Source: Undaria pinnatifida
Lineage: Eukaryota; Sar; Phaeophyceae; Laminariales; Alariaceae
NCBI GenBank assembly: GCA_012845835.1
Contig: JABAKD010000016.1
Coordinates: forward strand, 1,916,359-1,980,358
Length of the DNA: 64,000 nt
Direction: 5' to 3'
The notes under the pieces were generated by a model. It did not search any database, was not told the origin of the DNA, and saw only the letters and a list, made by a program, of their open reading frames with translations. Numbering within the stretch: position 1 is the first letter of the stretch; each line of letters begins with the position of its first letter. Shown here one piece after another: positions 45,201-57,100 of this stretch. The translations under genes were made by a program, and so were the position numbers.

Positions 45201-47596
45201 GCCGCACATAATAGTCTCACCGACAGCGCCTCCCCCTGTTCCATGACGAATTGGGCCACGCGCGCGGTCAAGACCACCTTGTGCTCCACCATTTTGCCGA
45301 CGGAAGTGCATGCATTCACCTGCGAGGTCGCGTCGTCCGAACGTTGCATGGTTGGAGAAACAAATCAAATCAGAAAAAAAGTGATGGATCCAACTTGCGG
45401 TCGGCCACGAAAAGGGATACAAGGTACAGCAGTTTGCGAGGTACAGTACGCGACACCGCTTAAGAGATTATCTTGTGTAGGGCCGTGAATCGGCTTTGTT
45501 TGCCGATGTTTAAAATATCTGATATCGGCGCAGCCGATACGCCATATGTAGGCGAAGCCGATATATCGAAGGTACATCGGGCGAGCGCAGGGAGTTTCTG
45601 GCCGTTTGGCTTCATTTCTCTTCACAACCCGTGCAAAGTTAAGCGTTGCTGAGGGCAATACCAACCGATGTGACACTGGCAAAACATCGGAAAAACACCG
45701 TCCCGATTATCCGATTCTGATTCCGATTCCGATTTAAATCGCTCGGATCAGCTGAGTAAATCGGCTCCGATTCACACACTTACCTAGTTTTGGCGATGCT
45801 CGAACACTTATGTGGGGCAGAGTGCGCCCTACACTTTTTTTTTTAAATGTATTAAAATGGCTGTCCTACGTTTCGTGCAAAGGGCGGGCGCTTAGCTCCC
45901 AATCTCAATGCCTGTAACACACGAGAGATGTACGTGTACGGCGATGTTTTGTTCATGCAAAAAGGGACGTTTTGTTTTGTAACACGGGTTCATTTCGCCG
46001 AGAAAAAGAACGGAGCCAATGTTTTTATCTCGACACGTATCTGTGGTCACCGTAAATTTTATGGAGTGGTGCGCGTATCTAGTTGCAGATATGAAGATAG
46101 GTCCTTAGGACGATCCTTAGGCGTTAAATCGGTTATTCGTAGATGTGGACCCGTATATGTGGCGAGGGGTTGACGGAATCCACTGTCCCCATCGAATCAC
46201 TTGGGAGTCTTGGCTCGTACCAAGCCTTGAGCCAAAAAAACAAGCACTCTTCTACGAGAAGAAGCTGAACAACACGAAGCGGGCCTCCCAGCACCGCTGC
46301 CTCCCGTGTCCATTTCCACTCGGCAACACTTTGACATGATGATGCGGGTCTACAACCATGCAGGCCCGGGACCAATATATCCCCGAGAAACTCGTATAGA
46401 CTACAGTTCAACCAAAAAAAAAACGTGCAAGAAGAGAACAATTGCAAACGAGCGTACAGATTTTATGTTAGAGGTACACTACTGCCCGTAACTGCGATAT
46501 CCTGACGATTCACACTTCCCTTCCCTCCAAACTACAGTAACGACTCAGCCACTGATAAGAAACCGATATAAAACCACTCTGTCCGGAACTATAAGAACCT
46601 TCTGTGCATTAATATTAAAATAAAAGGTTGCTTAGTCTATACTTGCGGACAGAGTGATACCCTGGTATTGATTTTGGACCAGATTTCTTGTTTTGATAAA
46701 TGTTCGATCCTATACTACTCTAACTCCAGTGCAACAGCTGCTGGATTCATTATTTCCCCGTGATATTTATGTTGAGTTTCTCGTCCGGCGCTTTCTTAAG
46801 CCGGTAGTGTACTTTGGACGTAAATATAGGGACCATTTAGATTTAAATATGGTTACTAAACGTTTCTTACATTTACGTCCATATCGGTACAGCAGATTGT
46901 ACTGTTGTTGTAGAGTTACGCAGAGTATACACACACCGGCACCATGTATCAGGTAGTATATATATGTGTTTCCCCCCCCCCCCCCCCTCCAACGCCCCCT
47001 CTTTCCCGACCACCTGCACGATCGCGTAGACCTAGCACCACGCGTATAACAAGCTGATACATATCTTTGATCTCACAGCCGAAGTGTATTTGAATATTAT
47101 TTGTGACCTAAACCTTCTAAAAAAACTCCCCCCCCCCCCCCCCCTCTTGCTCTCCCTTACTCAAACGCCCCACCAAATATCGAAATCCGCCACATTAATA
47201 AACACTTCACGCACAGGATATCACCTCATTATCTTTCGAGAGCCATCCATGCCGCTGTGTCCCCCCCCCCCCCGCCTCGAACGCCCCTTTCTTCCCCATC
47301 ACCCGCACCTTCGCCTAGACCTAGCACCACACGTATAACAAACCCCTCACCTAAAGCCCTTCCCCCCCCCCCCCCCGCCCCCCGCCCCCGCCCCCACCCC
47401 CCACCCTCCCCCCCCAACCCATCCCAACCCCACCCCCTCGAACACTCCACCCTCTCTTTACTCACTGATTGTACGACTTACCCCAGAATATACACGATAA
47501 ACTGATGTATTATTTCCAAAAATGTCACATTTGTCCCCTCGAAATAATGTATAGTTTCCAGGCACATATCGAGCTGCCCCCCCCCCCCCCCGCGCC

Positions 47597-47627
<31 letters not shown>

Positions 47628-49166
47628 GCCCCCAATAATATACTGGTGCCAAAACCGTCAGATTTATCCCCTCGAAAGGATTTATAGCTTACATGCACAA
47701 ATTGCCCTTTCCCCCCCCCCCCCCCCCCCGCCCCCCTCCAAACCCGCTCGCTTTTGATCAAAACCAGGCCCCCCCTTTGCCTTCACAGCTGTCAGATTTT
47801 GTCCCCCTCAGAAACGGGTTTTATAGTTTCCGCGCACAGACTGACTAAAATCATCCTGTTGACCCTGATAGCTACACTGTAGCTGTAAGGGGAGTCGCCG
47901 ACCTATATCCTTAATGAGGACACACAACTCGTAATGCGCGCGATCGGAGTATCACACACAGCTTGCAAAGATGAGTTTCGACGAAATCTTCGATCTCACA
48001 GCTGGAGTGTATTTTAATTTTTATAATATATGCTGAAAGCTGTACCCATAATCCGTACGACGTATCCATACGTAAGTCTTACGGCAACGACAGTAGAAAA
48101 AGTCACAGGACCATGTGTCGAGGACCGGCCGCACTCGTCCGTGGTATGATATTACAGCAGCAGCAGAGGCCGATGCTTCCTTGCCTGCAGACGGAGTCTC
48201 CCTACAGGACCGGTTGAATATTAGTAGTGCCTACTGCTGTAGTTTTGGTACAGCAGTACCGATGCCTCCAGTGTCCATACCACTCGGCAGCACCTTGGCA
48301 GTAGCACCAAGTGCCGGTATCACATCCCCAGCATGCTAGTGCCGGTGTCCGGTCCGGTATACTGCTGGAACCAGTACTACTGTTGCCTGGCACAACCGAC
48401 ACTATAGTCTATAATAGGAGGACCACCACTACTACTCTAGTCTATACATCGGTATGATATCACATGCTGTGCTGTGCAGGATCTAGATAGAGCTGTGTGG
48501 CACAGATATAACCCGTCCCAGGAAACATGTACCAGATCATCTAGACAGATCGTCCGGCTCTCACCCGGTAGCGCGATCTGTTAATAGATACCTCTCACGC
48601 CGTCGGTAATTTGGGGTATGTTATGGTATATAACGGAAGCCGTGAACGCCGAACGGTGAGAAAATCGCCTCTCCCAAGAAAAAACCTGGGGCACTCGTAT
48701 ACCGTACCGCACCGTACCGTACCGTACGGATCTGTTCATAAATGTAAGGACCGTTTTATCGTTATACTCAGACTAAAAACTTCCTTATATTTTATGACAA
48801 GAGTGGCATACTACCGGTAAACCCATGGGCACAACACCCAAGGCAGCACACCCCCTCGCGCGTTTTTCGAAGCTGGCGTTCTCGATAACGGGGAAAGTGC
48901 AAGCGCCGAGCGATGCGTCTATGGGAAGACGTCGACGAGGTCTTCCCAAATCAACCCTTCTCGTTCGGTGTTACCCCCCGCCCCCTGGTTGGGCGGAAAC
49001 CGATTCCGGGGGGTGTGCTATCATATTTTGCGTGGTACCTTCTAGACTAGACTATACGGTAGAGAAAGCCTTTCAAAGACCTCCGGATCGTTCTCCATCA
49101 TCTCACCACGTTGTCTTGCGCCTGGGCGACAGCGCCGCAGAAGATGCTGCCCAGAAAGTTCGCCAT
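42299..49166 (-). CDS. Unrecognised small protein with a duplicated exon (4 exons)
   Basis: Proposed exons on the minus strand: 49166-49107, 45319-45221, 44793-44683, 42601-42299, all phase 0, giving about 190 residues. Exons 2 and 3 are homologous: ACTSVGKMVEHKVVLTARV with FVMEQGEALS against VCSQVADVVEKSVVVTAAV with FAIEQGEKMS, each followed by GTGAGA. This supports their being real coding exons. Exon 4 encodes a basic start (AGKKRSPNHC), then MEDLDMLYREAFEGSG and a helix-rich tail ending HFQNALR. Exon 1 (MANFLGSIFCGAVAQAQ) is joined only by phase across a 3.8-kb intron and is the weakest part. I recognise no family. Further repeated exons could lie in the two long introns. Confidence 0.45.
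43540..44585. repeat. Degenerate TTTCATGG / CCATGAAA repeat block with inverted halves
   Basis: In 43550-43760 the words TTTCATGGG and CTTTCATGG dominate. In 43850-44520 their complement (CCATGAAA, CCCGTGAAAT, CCACGAAA) dominates. At 44545-44580 the first orientation returns as GGGCTTTCACGGGATTTCAC. The spacing is irregular, about 10-30 bases. It looks like a simple repeat that expanded within a palindromic frame. It lies in the intron between exons 3 and 4 of the hypothetical gene. Confidence 0.7.
45477..45784. mobile_element. Small inverted-repeat element rich in ATCGG/CCGAT
   Basis: The left end GTAGGGCCGTGAATCGGCTT pairs partly with the reverse complement of the right end, TAAGTGTGTGAATCGGAGCC, sharing GTGAATCGG. 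The interior is full of CCGATATCGG-like and GATTCCGATT words. It is about 300 bases long with no coding capacity. The assignment to a transposon family is only suggestive. Confidence 0.45.
46728..46890 (+). repeat. Dispersed repeat with a conserved short peptide, copy 2
   Basis: This is the partner of 34040-34215. The frame starting near 46693 is open for 87 codons and includes VYFGRKYRDHLDLNMVTKRF. It keeps the frame that is broken by a stop in the other copy. The family is unknown. It lies in intron 1 of the hypothetical gene. Confidence 0.5.
46970..47845. repeat. Diverged tandem units separated by long C runs
   Basis: Three or more units of roughly 110-150 bases share a core of TGTCACATTTGTCCCCTCGA type followed by TATAGTTTCC-GGCACA, and each is separated by C runs of 10-20 bases (46973-46988, 47128-47143, 47261-47271, 47360-47378, 47577-47627, 47710-47735). 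Another pair shares CCTCGAACGCCCC and CCTAGACCTAGCACCAC. Exact run lengths in an assembly here should be treated with caution. Confidence 0.7.
48440..48590. mobile_element. GATC-rich element, copy 2 (internal part)
   Basis: Contains TGTGCTGTGCAGGATCTAGA and AGATCATCTAGACAGATCGT, matching the interior of the copy at 16557-16780 in the same orientation. The clear termini are lost. It lies in intron 1 of the hypothetical gene. Confidence 0.5.
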
Positions 49167-50639
49167 CGTTGTCCGAGAAGTCGCCGAGGGGGACAGCAGT
49201 GACGGTATCACCTACCCCTGCTTGCTGAATCGTTAGTCCAAGGCGTGAGATCGAGCTCCTATGCAGCTGCGGCCGCTGCTGTCTAGGGCAAAAAGGCGGA
49301 TGCGGGCTGGTTGAAGAAGACTTGCACTTGCTCCTCCGCGTGTGAGCACTCACTCACTCGTCGCACTACGAATAGTAGCGTGTTGGGTCGGTACAGCTCG
49401 GTATTAGCTTAAGGTAGCGGACGGGTCGGGCAGAGATGGGGGGGAAGGAACAATAGCAGTGTGCGACCTGCGAGCTACCAGGTAGCCGGTAGAAGGCAAA
49501 AGCCAAGATCCACGTGAGACTCACGGTCAACCGTCAAAGTAAAAAAAACTCGCCGCATTTGTTATTTTGTGCCGGTTCACCCCGCCAAACCGTTTCAACG
49601 TTTCAACTTTTCAGCGTTTCCACTAGAGTTTCGACAAACACCTTAAACCTCGACCCCCAACACCATATCAAGAGTCAATAGTCAAGCCTCAAGACTGGTC
49701 GCCTCAATGCCTCAGCCCTCGACGCCCATCCCTGAACAAACGAAACAAGGTATTATGTCCGTTAAAAAAAACGCAAGGAGATTGATTCGTAGCAGTCAGT
49801 GGTGAGAGTCGCAGAGTTCGACAATAACCAGGTCCCAGGTAACTCACCTTGCTGTGTTTGCAATGTATCCCTGTCTTGTAGTTTGTGACCACAGCTAGCT
49901 CGTCTATCTAGGACGCATCGTGGTTGTGCTGGATGTAGATGGGTGGAAATACCAGTTTCATGTGAAGAACACAAGCACTTGGTAAGACGTACCGCCCAAG
50001 CAGGGTCGATCCCGTACTGAAACCAAGTAATTGCACGGCCGCAACGTTTATGCGGGCACACGGTACACGTTCAGTTTTCGGTAGTCTAGCGGTAACACTC
50101 GTACTTATGTAGTACTGAGTACGGTCGATTTGGTAAGGTCAAGCTAATCAGGAGGCTTTTTTAGGAAGCTGGATAAAGATACTCGTATATATATGCGTGT
50201 TTTTTTTAACAGAACAATATGACCCCCCCCACTATGAAAAAACTCACCCACATAGTATATTACAAGTACCAACAACGCAGCTTGCAAATATGAGTATTGA
50301 TTGAAACCCGAAATTCGTCGAACTCACGGCTGACGTCCTTGAAATATTTTTATAAAAAGATAGATGCGAAAACACTAAACAGACAGGGTGACCCAAGAAC
50401 TATTTCAGCTGACAAAGTTCTAATACAGTCAAGTACATACATGTCGGACGTCGTTACTTATATTTTCGTTTTTTCTATTTCCGAGTCAGACCCTGATGTT
50501 TTGCACACATCTTTCATGAGGCCGTCCCGAAACGTGCTCGATTGTTTTTCGTTTTTCGCCCCCCCCCCCCCCCCCCGCGAAAAAAACGAACTTCAGTACA
50601 ACAGCAAATAAATGGTAGTGCGATAGTTGCACAAAAAAG

Positions 50640-51140
50640 TTGGCGGAAGAAGTTAACTCAGCCAATCAATGAATACGCAGATGGGGGGAGTGGCTTAGCG
50701 ACGAAATAGCTCCAATCACGAGACAGACGAGATGATAAAACTTGGCAGCGAAAGTTAATTTCGACAAGTCAAACTGATGACGAGGCAACTTGGCGGCAAC
50801 AATTAAACAAGCCAATGATATATTACCAAACACCACACAGGCGAGCCTCAGGGTGCAAAGTTGGCGGCGAAATTGATTATTACGCCAATCGTATCACGTC
50901 AGAAAATGCCGGGGGCAAAAGTTGGAGGCAATACCTTAATTTTCATGCTATCACTGGACATACATGTCGGCGGCAAGATATAAATTCAGCCAATCGACAA
51001 GAGATAATTGAGGGGGCACATTGGCGGCGAAACGAATTCAGCCAATCACGAGACAGACAAGAGGGCAAAAACGGAGAGGGCAAAAACGGTCGCGGCCCTA
51101 CTTCTTCAGCCAACCACCAGCCACGTACTACAGATGAGGG
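50640..51140. repeat. CCAATC-rich degenerate tandem repeat
   Basis: Units of about 55-75 bases recur six to seven times, built from (A/T)TGGCGGC(G/A)A, (A)TTAATT and CAGCCAATCA(C)GAGACAGAC-like blocks (for example near 50655, 50712, 50797, 50858, 50970, 51024). The CCAAT words recur in one orientation. It looks like a decayed minisatellite. Confidence 0.6.
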
Positions 51141-52341
51141 GGCACTTATCGCCTGTTTCGTCCGCAGGTGTGACACCGGTCACCGCTGCATACCCTGACA
51201 ACTCCTCTGCAACAGCGCAAAGACTTCTCTTTAACTATCGTATTTCTTACTAGTGCCGATCTATCTCCTCACCCCCCCCACAAGAGAAAAGTACGAAGAG
51301 AAAACCGGATACTGGAAGAAGACCGTTCATTGACGGGCACGGTACGGTCGGTGCCGGGCCAGGCTTTTCTATTTCTGCATGGCGATGTATGCCGGGTCTC
51401 GCGCGTACGCTCTACGGCAGCAGCGAATCACGCCTTGTTGTTGGTGAAACCCACGAGCAAAAGCGATAAAACATAAAACGGACCTCCAGGCCGTCCAGCA
51501 GCGAACCACGCCTTTTTGTCGGTGAAACCCGCGAACAAAAGCGACAAACGGGCCTGCCCAGTGCCACAAGCGAAACACCACAGAACCAAACATCATCGAC
51601 AGCATTACTTCGTCACTAATATCTTCTTCCAGGTCCAGAGTGATCAATCACACAATCAGATCCGCCCATCCATGCTGTTTTCGTAAACCAGCTACCGCAA
51701 AACGCCCGTTGTTAGCACTTCTATACGTCACAAAAAAACGCCACTCTCGCCGAACTCCCCCCTCTTTTTTTCTCCACACAACACTGGTCGCGACCAGAGC
51801 CCAAGCCAATAAAAGAAAATAAAATATACAAGAAACACAAAAAATATGGGGGTGTGGCTACAAGCTTTTACGTGCCACCACAACATCATCACGAGACACA
51901 AAATGTTATCAATTCAAGCAAGCCATTCATTGGCCACCGCGGGCGCTTCGCACCAGGGAAGAGAAAGACAGCCAAAAGCCATCGCCATCGCGCACTTCGC
52001 TTAACCAAATGATATTTCTACGCCGTTTATTTCAGACAAAAGAAAATTATCCGCCATCTATTTCATTAGACAACGAAAAATCTCCGCCGTTTATATCAGG
52101 CAAAGGCGCAAGTTAATGATTTTTGCCCGTGACCGTGAGACACGTAAAAAAAAACCGCGTGGGACCCGCGTCGCAAGAATCGTTTCTTCTCAGCCGCGTT
52201 CATTGATGATTGTTTTAATCAAGTAAGTAAGAGAACCTCTTCTCTCCCGTCCTCATCCATGTCGTCCGCGTATCGCGCAAAAAATAAAACAAATTTCCCC
52301 CTGACCCAAAAACGCTTTCGACAACGACACCTTCCACACAT

Positions 52342-52566
52342 CGGACAGATCGCATAGATCCTTCTTCACGATCTGTCTTTCAGGGCACACAGACCCGTGG
52401 TCAACCTCATCTCCATGGCCTATAGATCATGCTGCCGGGTGAAAATGGAGTGATCTGAACGATCTAGCGCATGTTTCCTGGATTGGATCTATGATAAACA
52501 GATCCTGCACTGTAACCCATGGCGACAGACGTAGGATCTGTATGATCTAGATCGTGATCTGTCCCC
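52342..52566. mobile_element. GATC-rich inverted-repeat element, copy 3
   Basis: Begins CGGACAGATC and ends GATCTGTCC, the same termini as the copy at 16557-16780, with reversed internal order (for example CATGTTTCCTGG and GATCCTGCAC). It is about 225 bases. No target duplication is obvious here. Confidence 0.6.
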
Positions 52567-53214
52567 TGAGTTCAGTTTTCGTTCCGTGCCCCAGACAAAG
52601 TTCAACGGCTTATCATATCGCCCAATCTCTCCCCCTCTCCCGTTTTGTCCACACCAAGCGAAAAACTCACTACGTGGGCAGAAACGATCAAGAACGAAAA
52701 CGTCGTAACTGGTGTTCCACATCGATTCTTCTTCAACACCAACAAGTTGGTCTTCATCTCCAGTAGAACTCACGGCACACACCAATTTTTTCGAGTAGTA
52801 AAAACATGCCTGCCGCCTTCAAAAACGGTCTCGGCATTCACCCAGCGTCCCATTCCCCATCCCCACCTCAATCTCGCCTCCGCCACCCTCGGACCGAAAA
52901 CCTCCTCTTCTATTAGCCGACAACCGCACAAAAACAACGAAACAATGATCCGACGACTGCGTGGCTCCGTTCCGATCTAGAGGGCTCTACCTCCTCCTCG
53001 CGAGTTCGCCTCTCGCAGTGCCAAGCAGGAACAATCAAAATACAAACAGACAAAAAACGAAACTGGCAAAGCTCTCTCTACCAATCAGCAAGCGAGAGAG
53101 AAGAGAGATAAGACGCCGGGGGCGTGAGACGGATACAGATGAACCGTTGCCCAACCGACCAATCAACAACTTCGGAGCATTCTTCGCGCCCCTTCGCAAA
53201 ACCTATTTTTCCGC

Positions 53215-53425
53215 AAGCAAGCAAGCGAGGCGGAGCAGAGCAGAGCAAGGCAAGGCAAAGCCAAGCCAAGCCAAGCCGGGTCAAGCCAAGCCAAGCCAAG
53301 CCGAGCCGGGTCAAGCCAAAAAGCAGAGCAGAGCAAAGCAAAGCAAAGCAAAGCGAAAAAAAAACTAAAAAACTAAGCCAAGCCAAGCCAAGCCAAGCAA
53401 AAAGCAAGGCAAAACAAAGCAACAC
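53215..53425. repeat. AAGCC/AAGCA pentamer array
   Basis: Long runs of AAGCC, GAGCC, AAGCA and GAGCA pentamers with GGGTC interruptions. All frames are open over it (Lys/Ala/Gln/Pro-rich or Leu/Ala/Trp-rich) because of the 5-base period. Confidence 0.9.
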
Positions 53426-54151
53426 GACGACCGCGTCGCCATCACCTCCTCCCGAACGAAAGACTCGACCCACCAGCCAACCTTCCACAGCAGCAGCAGC
53501 TCAACAAACACTACCAATCTACCAATAAACCACACGCTGCCCCCTTCTCCCAGCTCCTATCACCCCCCCCCCCCCCCCCCCCTCCCCCTCCATGTGGACG
53601 AGGGGGTGCAATGAGTACACCCCCCCCCCCTCCACTCCCCTCCTTCGAAGTTTTCCGTAAACTTTTGCTATACCTTTGTAGGCGTGCTTCCATATTTTTG
53701 GTCGTGGGTGGCAACCTCAAGTAGCCAACATCGGCTTAGTAATAGCCCCACCGCCTACACAATGCGGATTTCGCTCCCCCCCCCCCCCCTCCCCTCGTTA
53801 CCGCCTTCTCCCCGCCCCCGCCCGTCTCCAACATGCTGGGGCCAACCCCCTACCTTCTTTCGCGTAAACAAACTGCCACTCAAAATAATATTGTTCGCCA
53901 TAGTATACACCCAGCGGGCATTACACACTAACGACGGGAAAAAAAAAATGAGAGAAAAACAAACAAACGAGCCAAAACTCATTTTCTGTTGGCTTTTCAG
54001 ACAAAACGGGGAGCGAAGGTGGGGGGGGAGGTGGAGGGGTTTCAACACGACACGACAGGCATCCCACAAGGGGGGTGAGGGGGGGGGGGGGTGAGGGTCA
54101 ATACGGCACGACAGGGCATCCCACAAAAGCGGGGGATGCCTCTCGGAAACG

Positions 54152-57100
54152 TCATGGCGCAACCACAGCTTTGCTGGAGACGGCGTGGGACACCAGCATC
54201 GACAAAAAGTTCTGAACCTCATCGGGGTTCTTTAGAGAAAAGGAGGCGTGCGTCTCTGGCGGGCGCTCGGGGTCAAATTTCTCCTTAACGAGGACCCCCA
54301 TGCCCCCGAGAGACCTGCGAGGCGCAAGGGGTGCAAAACAAAGGGGAAACAAGAGAGGGAGAGAAAAATGGGGGAAGTGAAGAAAAATAAAACCGATCAT
54401 AATTGCTATACAGGGCGGAAGTTAAACACCACAAGAGTGCCTGAGACACTACACACAGTACGTACGCTTCAAATTGTTCCCGAGCTTTGGGGAGCCGTCT
54501 GACCCCCCCCCCCCCCCCCCTGCGCGGCACAACAATAGAGAGTAGGACTCACATAGTAGGAGAATGTGAAATATACAAGGAGGAACGGGACGCGTTAGAG
54601 GAGATGACGAAATTAGACGTATGTGACATGGAAGAGTTTGGTAGACTAGAGAGTAGCGAAAAAACGATCGCTATCCTAGGAGATAGATGGTGGCCGCAGA
54701 CGGTGAAACAGGACGGGGATAGGATAAGCAAACAGTTTCTATGTATAATAAGGAAGAAGCGTAATGAGCGCCCAAACGATGGAGGTGTCTCTATTAGGAG
54801 TAGGATAGGTGCTCCGTCTCCAAAGGGATGCGTGGTCAACGGTCAAATGACTAAGGCAAGCAACAAATGAGTGCGCCCCGCCCCCCGCCCCCCGCCTCGT
54901 TTCTTCCTCCACCCTCTTCCCCTCTTTTCTTCACCGACGCCTAATACCTTTCAGAATCAAACACCCCGGGACAACTACTAAAAACACATTACGTGCGGCG
55001 TCTCACGGGGTTTTCAAGACCAAAAAGGCGTCTCTGAAATTTAAACCCACACCATAAAGCGAGCGTTAACAGTAGCGTCTCACCGGCTTTCCAAGGCTAG
55101 GAAGGCGTCTTCATCCGTGATGTCGTCCCCAAGGTAAATTGGGAAAACGTCCTGCCTGGTGCCCAGGTCCAAGGCGTCGAGAATCCAGTTAACGGCGCTG
55201 CCCTTGTTCCAGTCTACCTTAGGGCGCAGCTCCAACACCTGGAAGCACAGCAACAACCACCGTGTGCGCGAGCGTGTGTATGTTTATGACACATGCTAGC
55301 ATTGGTAAAGGTACACCTTTTTTTGTCTGGTGCCCTTCGCTTGAGGAGCTCTATCTAAACTTCACCCGAAACATATACTGAGGATATTTTTGGTAACAAA
55401 GATGTACCTTTTTTTGTCTAACGCTCTTCGCTTGAGGAGCTCTATCTAAACTTAACCCAAAACATATATATTTTTGGCAACAAAGATATACCTTTTTTTG
55501 TCTAACGCTCTTCGCTTGAGGAGCTCTATCTAAACTTAACCCGAAACATATATATTTTTGGTAACAAAGATATACCTTTTTTTGTCTAACGCTCTTCGCT
55601 TGAGGAGCTCTATCTAAACTTAACCCAAAACATATATACTTTTGGTAACAAAGACATACCTTTTTTTGTCTAACGCTCTTCGCTTGAGGAGCTCTATCTA
55701 AACTTAACCCAAAACATATATACTTTTGGTAACAAAGACATACCTTTTTTTGTCTAACGCTCTTCGCTTGAGGAGCTCTATCTTAACTTCACCCAAACAT
55801 AAAGATATACTTTGAGCACAAGGAAGTGCATGCTAAACCGAGGACCAACGCCCGAGTGGGTAGGGTGGAACGTAATTTGGCCCAAGTCCGGCGTCAGGCT
55901 GTTTTCTCATGGTCGGGGATTTTGTTAGTGGGTGAGCTTGCGCGAGTTCCACACGACCCGGAGGGATGAACCTCCGGTGGCTATCTCCACCGCACCTGAT
56001 CCCCAGCGATCAAAGGTTGGGTCGACAACTCACGCATCCGTGTACCGACCGCAGTTTGCGCTATTGTATAGTAGTGGTAACGGTGACCGCCGGTAGGGAC
56101 AGCTCGCGCTGTCGCTGCCACGGGAACAGGATACGCCAGCTAGCACTGGACTGCGAATACAATCGAGTTAAATTGGCTCACATGTATGAAAATACGTGCA
56201 CGCGTGGTGAGCTTAAGCTTTAGCTTTCTCCGTCCGCCGGACAGTAAAAGAAAACATAAAATAAACAAGATAAACCACAAGGTTAAAAGGTTAAACCAGC
56301 TATTTTTACCCAATGAGATCCAGCAAACGTCCAGCGTCTACGCTGATTCCTCCTTCAGCCTAGCGCGATACAAGCTCTGTGGTTACAAAATCTCCGACAC
56401 AAGATATAACACATAGCAAACACGAAATTTTCAACACAAAAGATAACACATACCTGGTAGCAAACACGGTGGGTAAAGAGATTTGACCATGCAATAACGC
56501 CAACATTTTCCATTTCCCTAACCCTGATCGCCTTGAAAAACTATTGAATCAAGCTACAACGAGGATGGGAGAGCGGATTCAGCGCGCCGTCGAACCATTT
56601 CGTCGAAGCTGGGCCAAAATCGTTTACACTGCTGTTTTGTTACACGCCCACCCGACTGAGCCCGAGGCAATTTCTTTGGGCCAAGTCGAATACCTGGTAC
56701 ACATTTGTGTTGTAAGGACCACCCAGCTGAGCCAGATAAAAAAATCTACGGAAATTGTCTTTTCCAGTTGTACACACTTAATTTGCTTTTACGCATTCAC
56801 CCGACCGAGCCGGAGGAAATCACGAGGAAGTTTCTTTGAGCCACGTCGTGATTTTTACCCACCGACCCGACCGAGCCCACGGAAACTTCCAAGATTTTTT
56901 CTGAGATTAAGGAGGGAAACACGACGAACCTTCTTCCCAGCCTTCACGACGATCTTTGGCGCAGTAGCCACGTACTCGTGCACGATCTTGTGCACTTCTT
57001 CGACATGGGCAGAGGAGGACACCTGTCGATAGTGAACGCTCAGAGAAAACTGTACCAGAAGGCGTTACAGCGGGAGGGGAGATAGGGGGCGGGGGAGGGA

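Larger units (their letters stand above)
49167..54151. other. Intergenic region without a supported gene
   Basis: This lies between two minus-strand genes: upstream of the hypothetical gene and downstream of the trehalose-phosphatase gene. It holds a CCAAT-rich tandem repeat (50640-51140), a GATC-rich element (52342-52566), an AAGCC array (53220-53420) and C runs (53562-53588, 53619-53630, 53778-53789). A frame at 52489-52785 (minus) is open but has no homologue I recognise and no convincing splice partners. Confidence 0.6.

Noticed and set aside
50076-50148. tRNA-like start GGTAGTCTAGCGGTAACAC
   Set aside because: It resembles an A box, but no matching acceptor stem, anticodon arm or proper B box (GGTTCRA) follows.
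52489-52785. Minus-strand 98-codon frame with STGDEDQLVGVEEES
   Set aside because: It partly overlaps a GATC-rich mobile element and has no convincing splice partners or homologue.
53078-53528. Long frames rich in Lys/Ala/Gln or Leu/Ala
   Set aside because: They come from the AAGCC pentamer array, which is open in all frames.
55310-55800. CRISPR-like array of regular repeats
   Set aside because: The whole 84-base unit is repeated with no unique spacers, and the host is eukaryotic.
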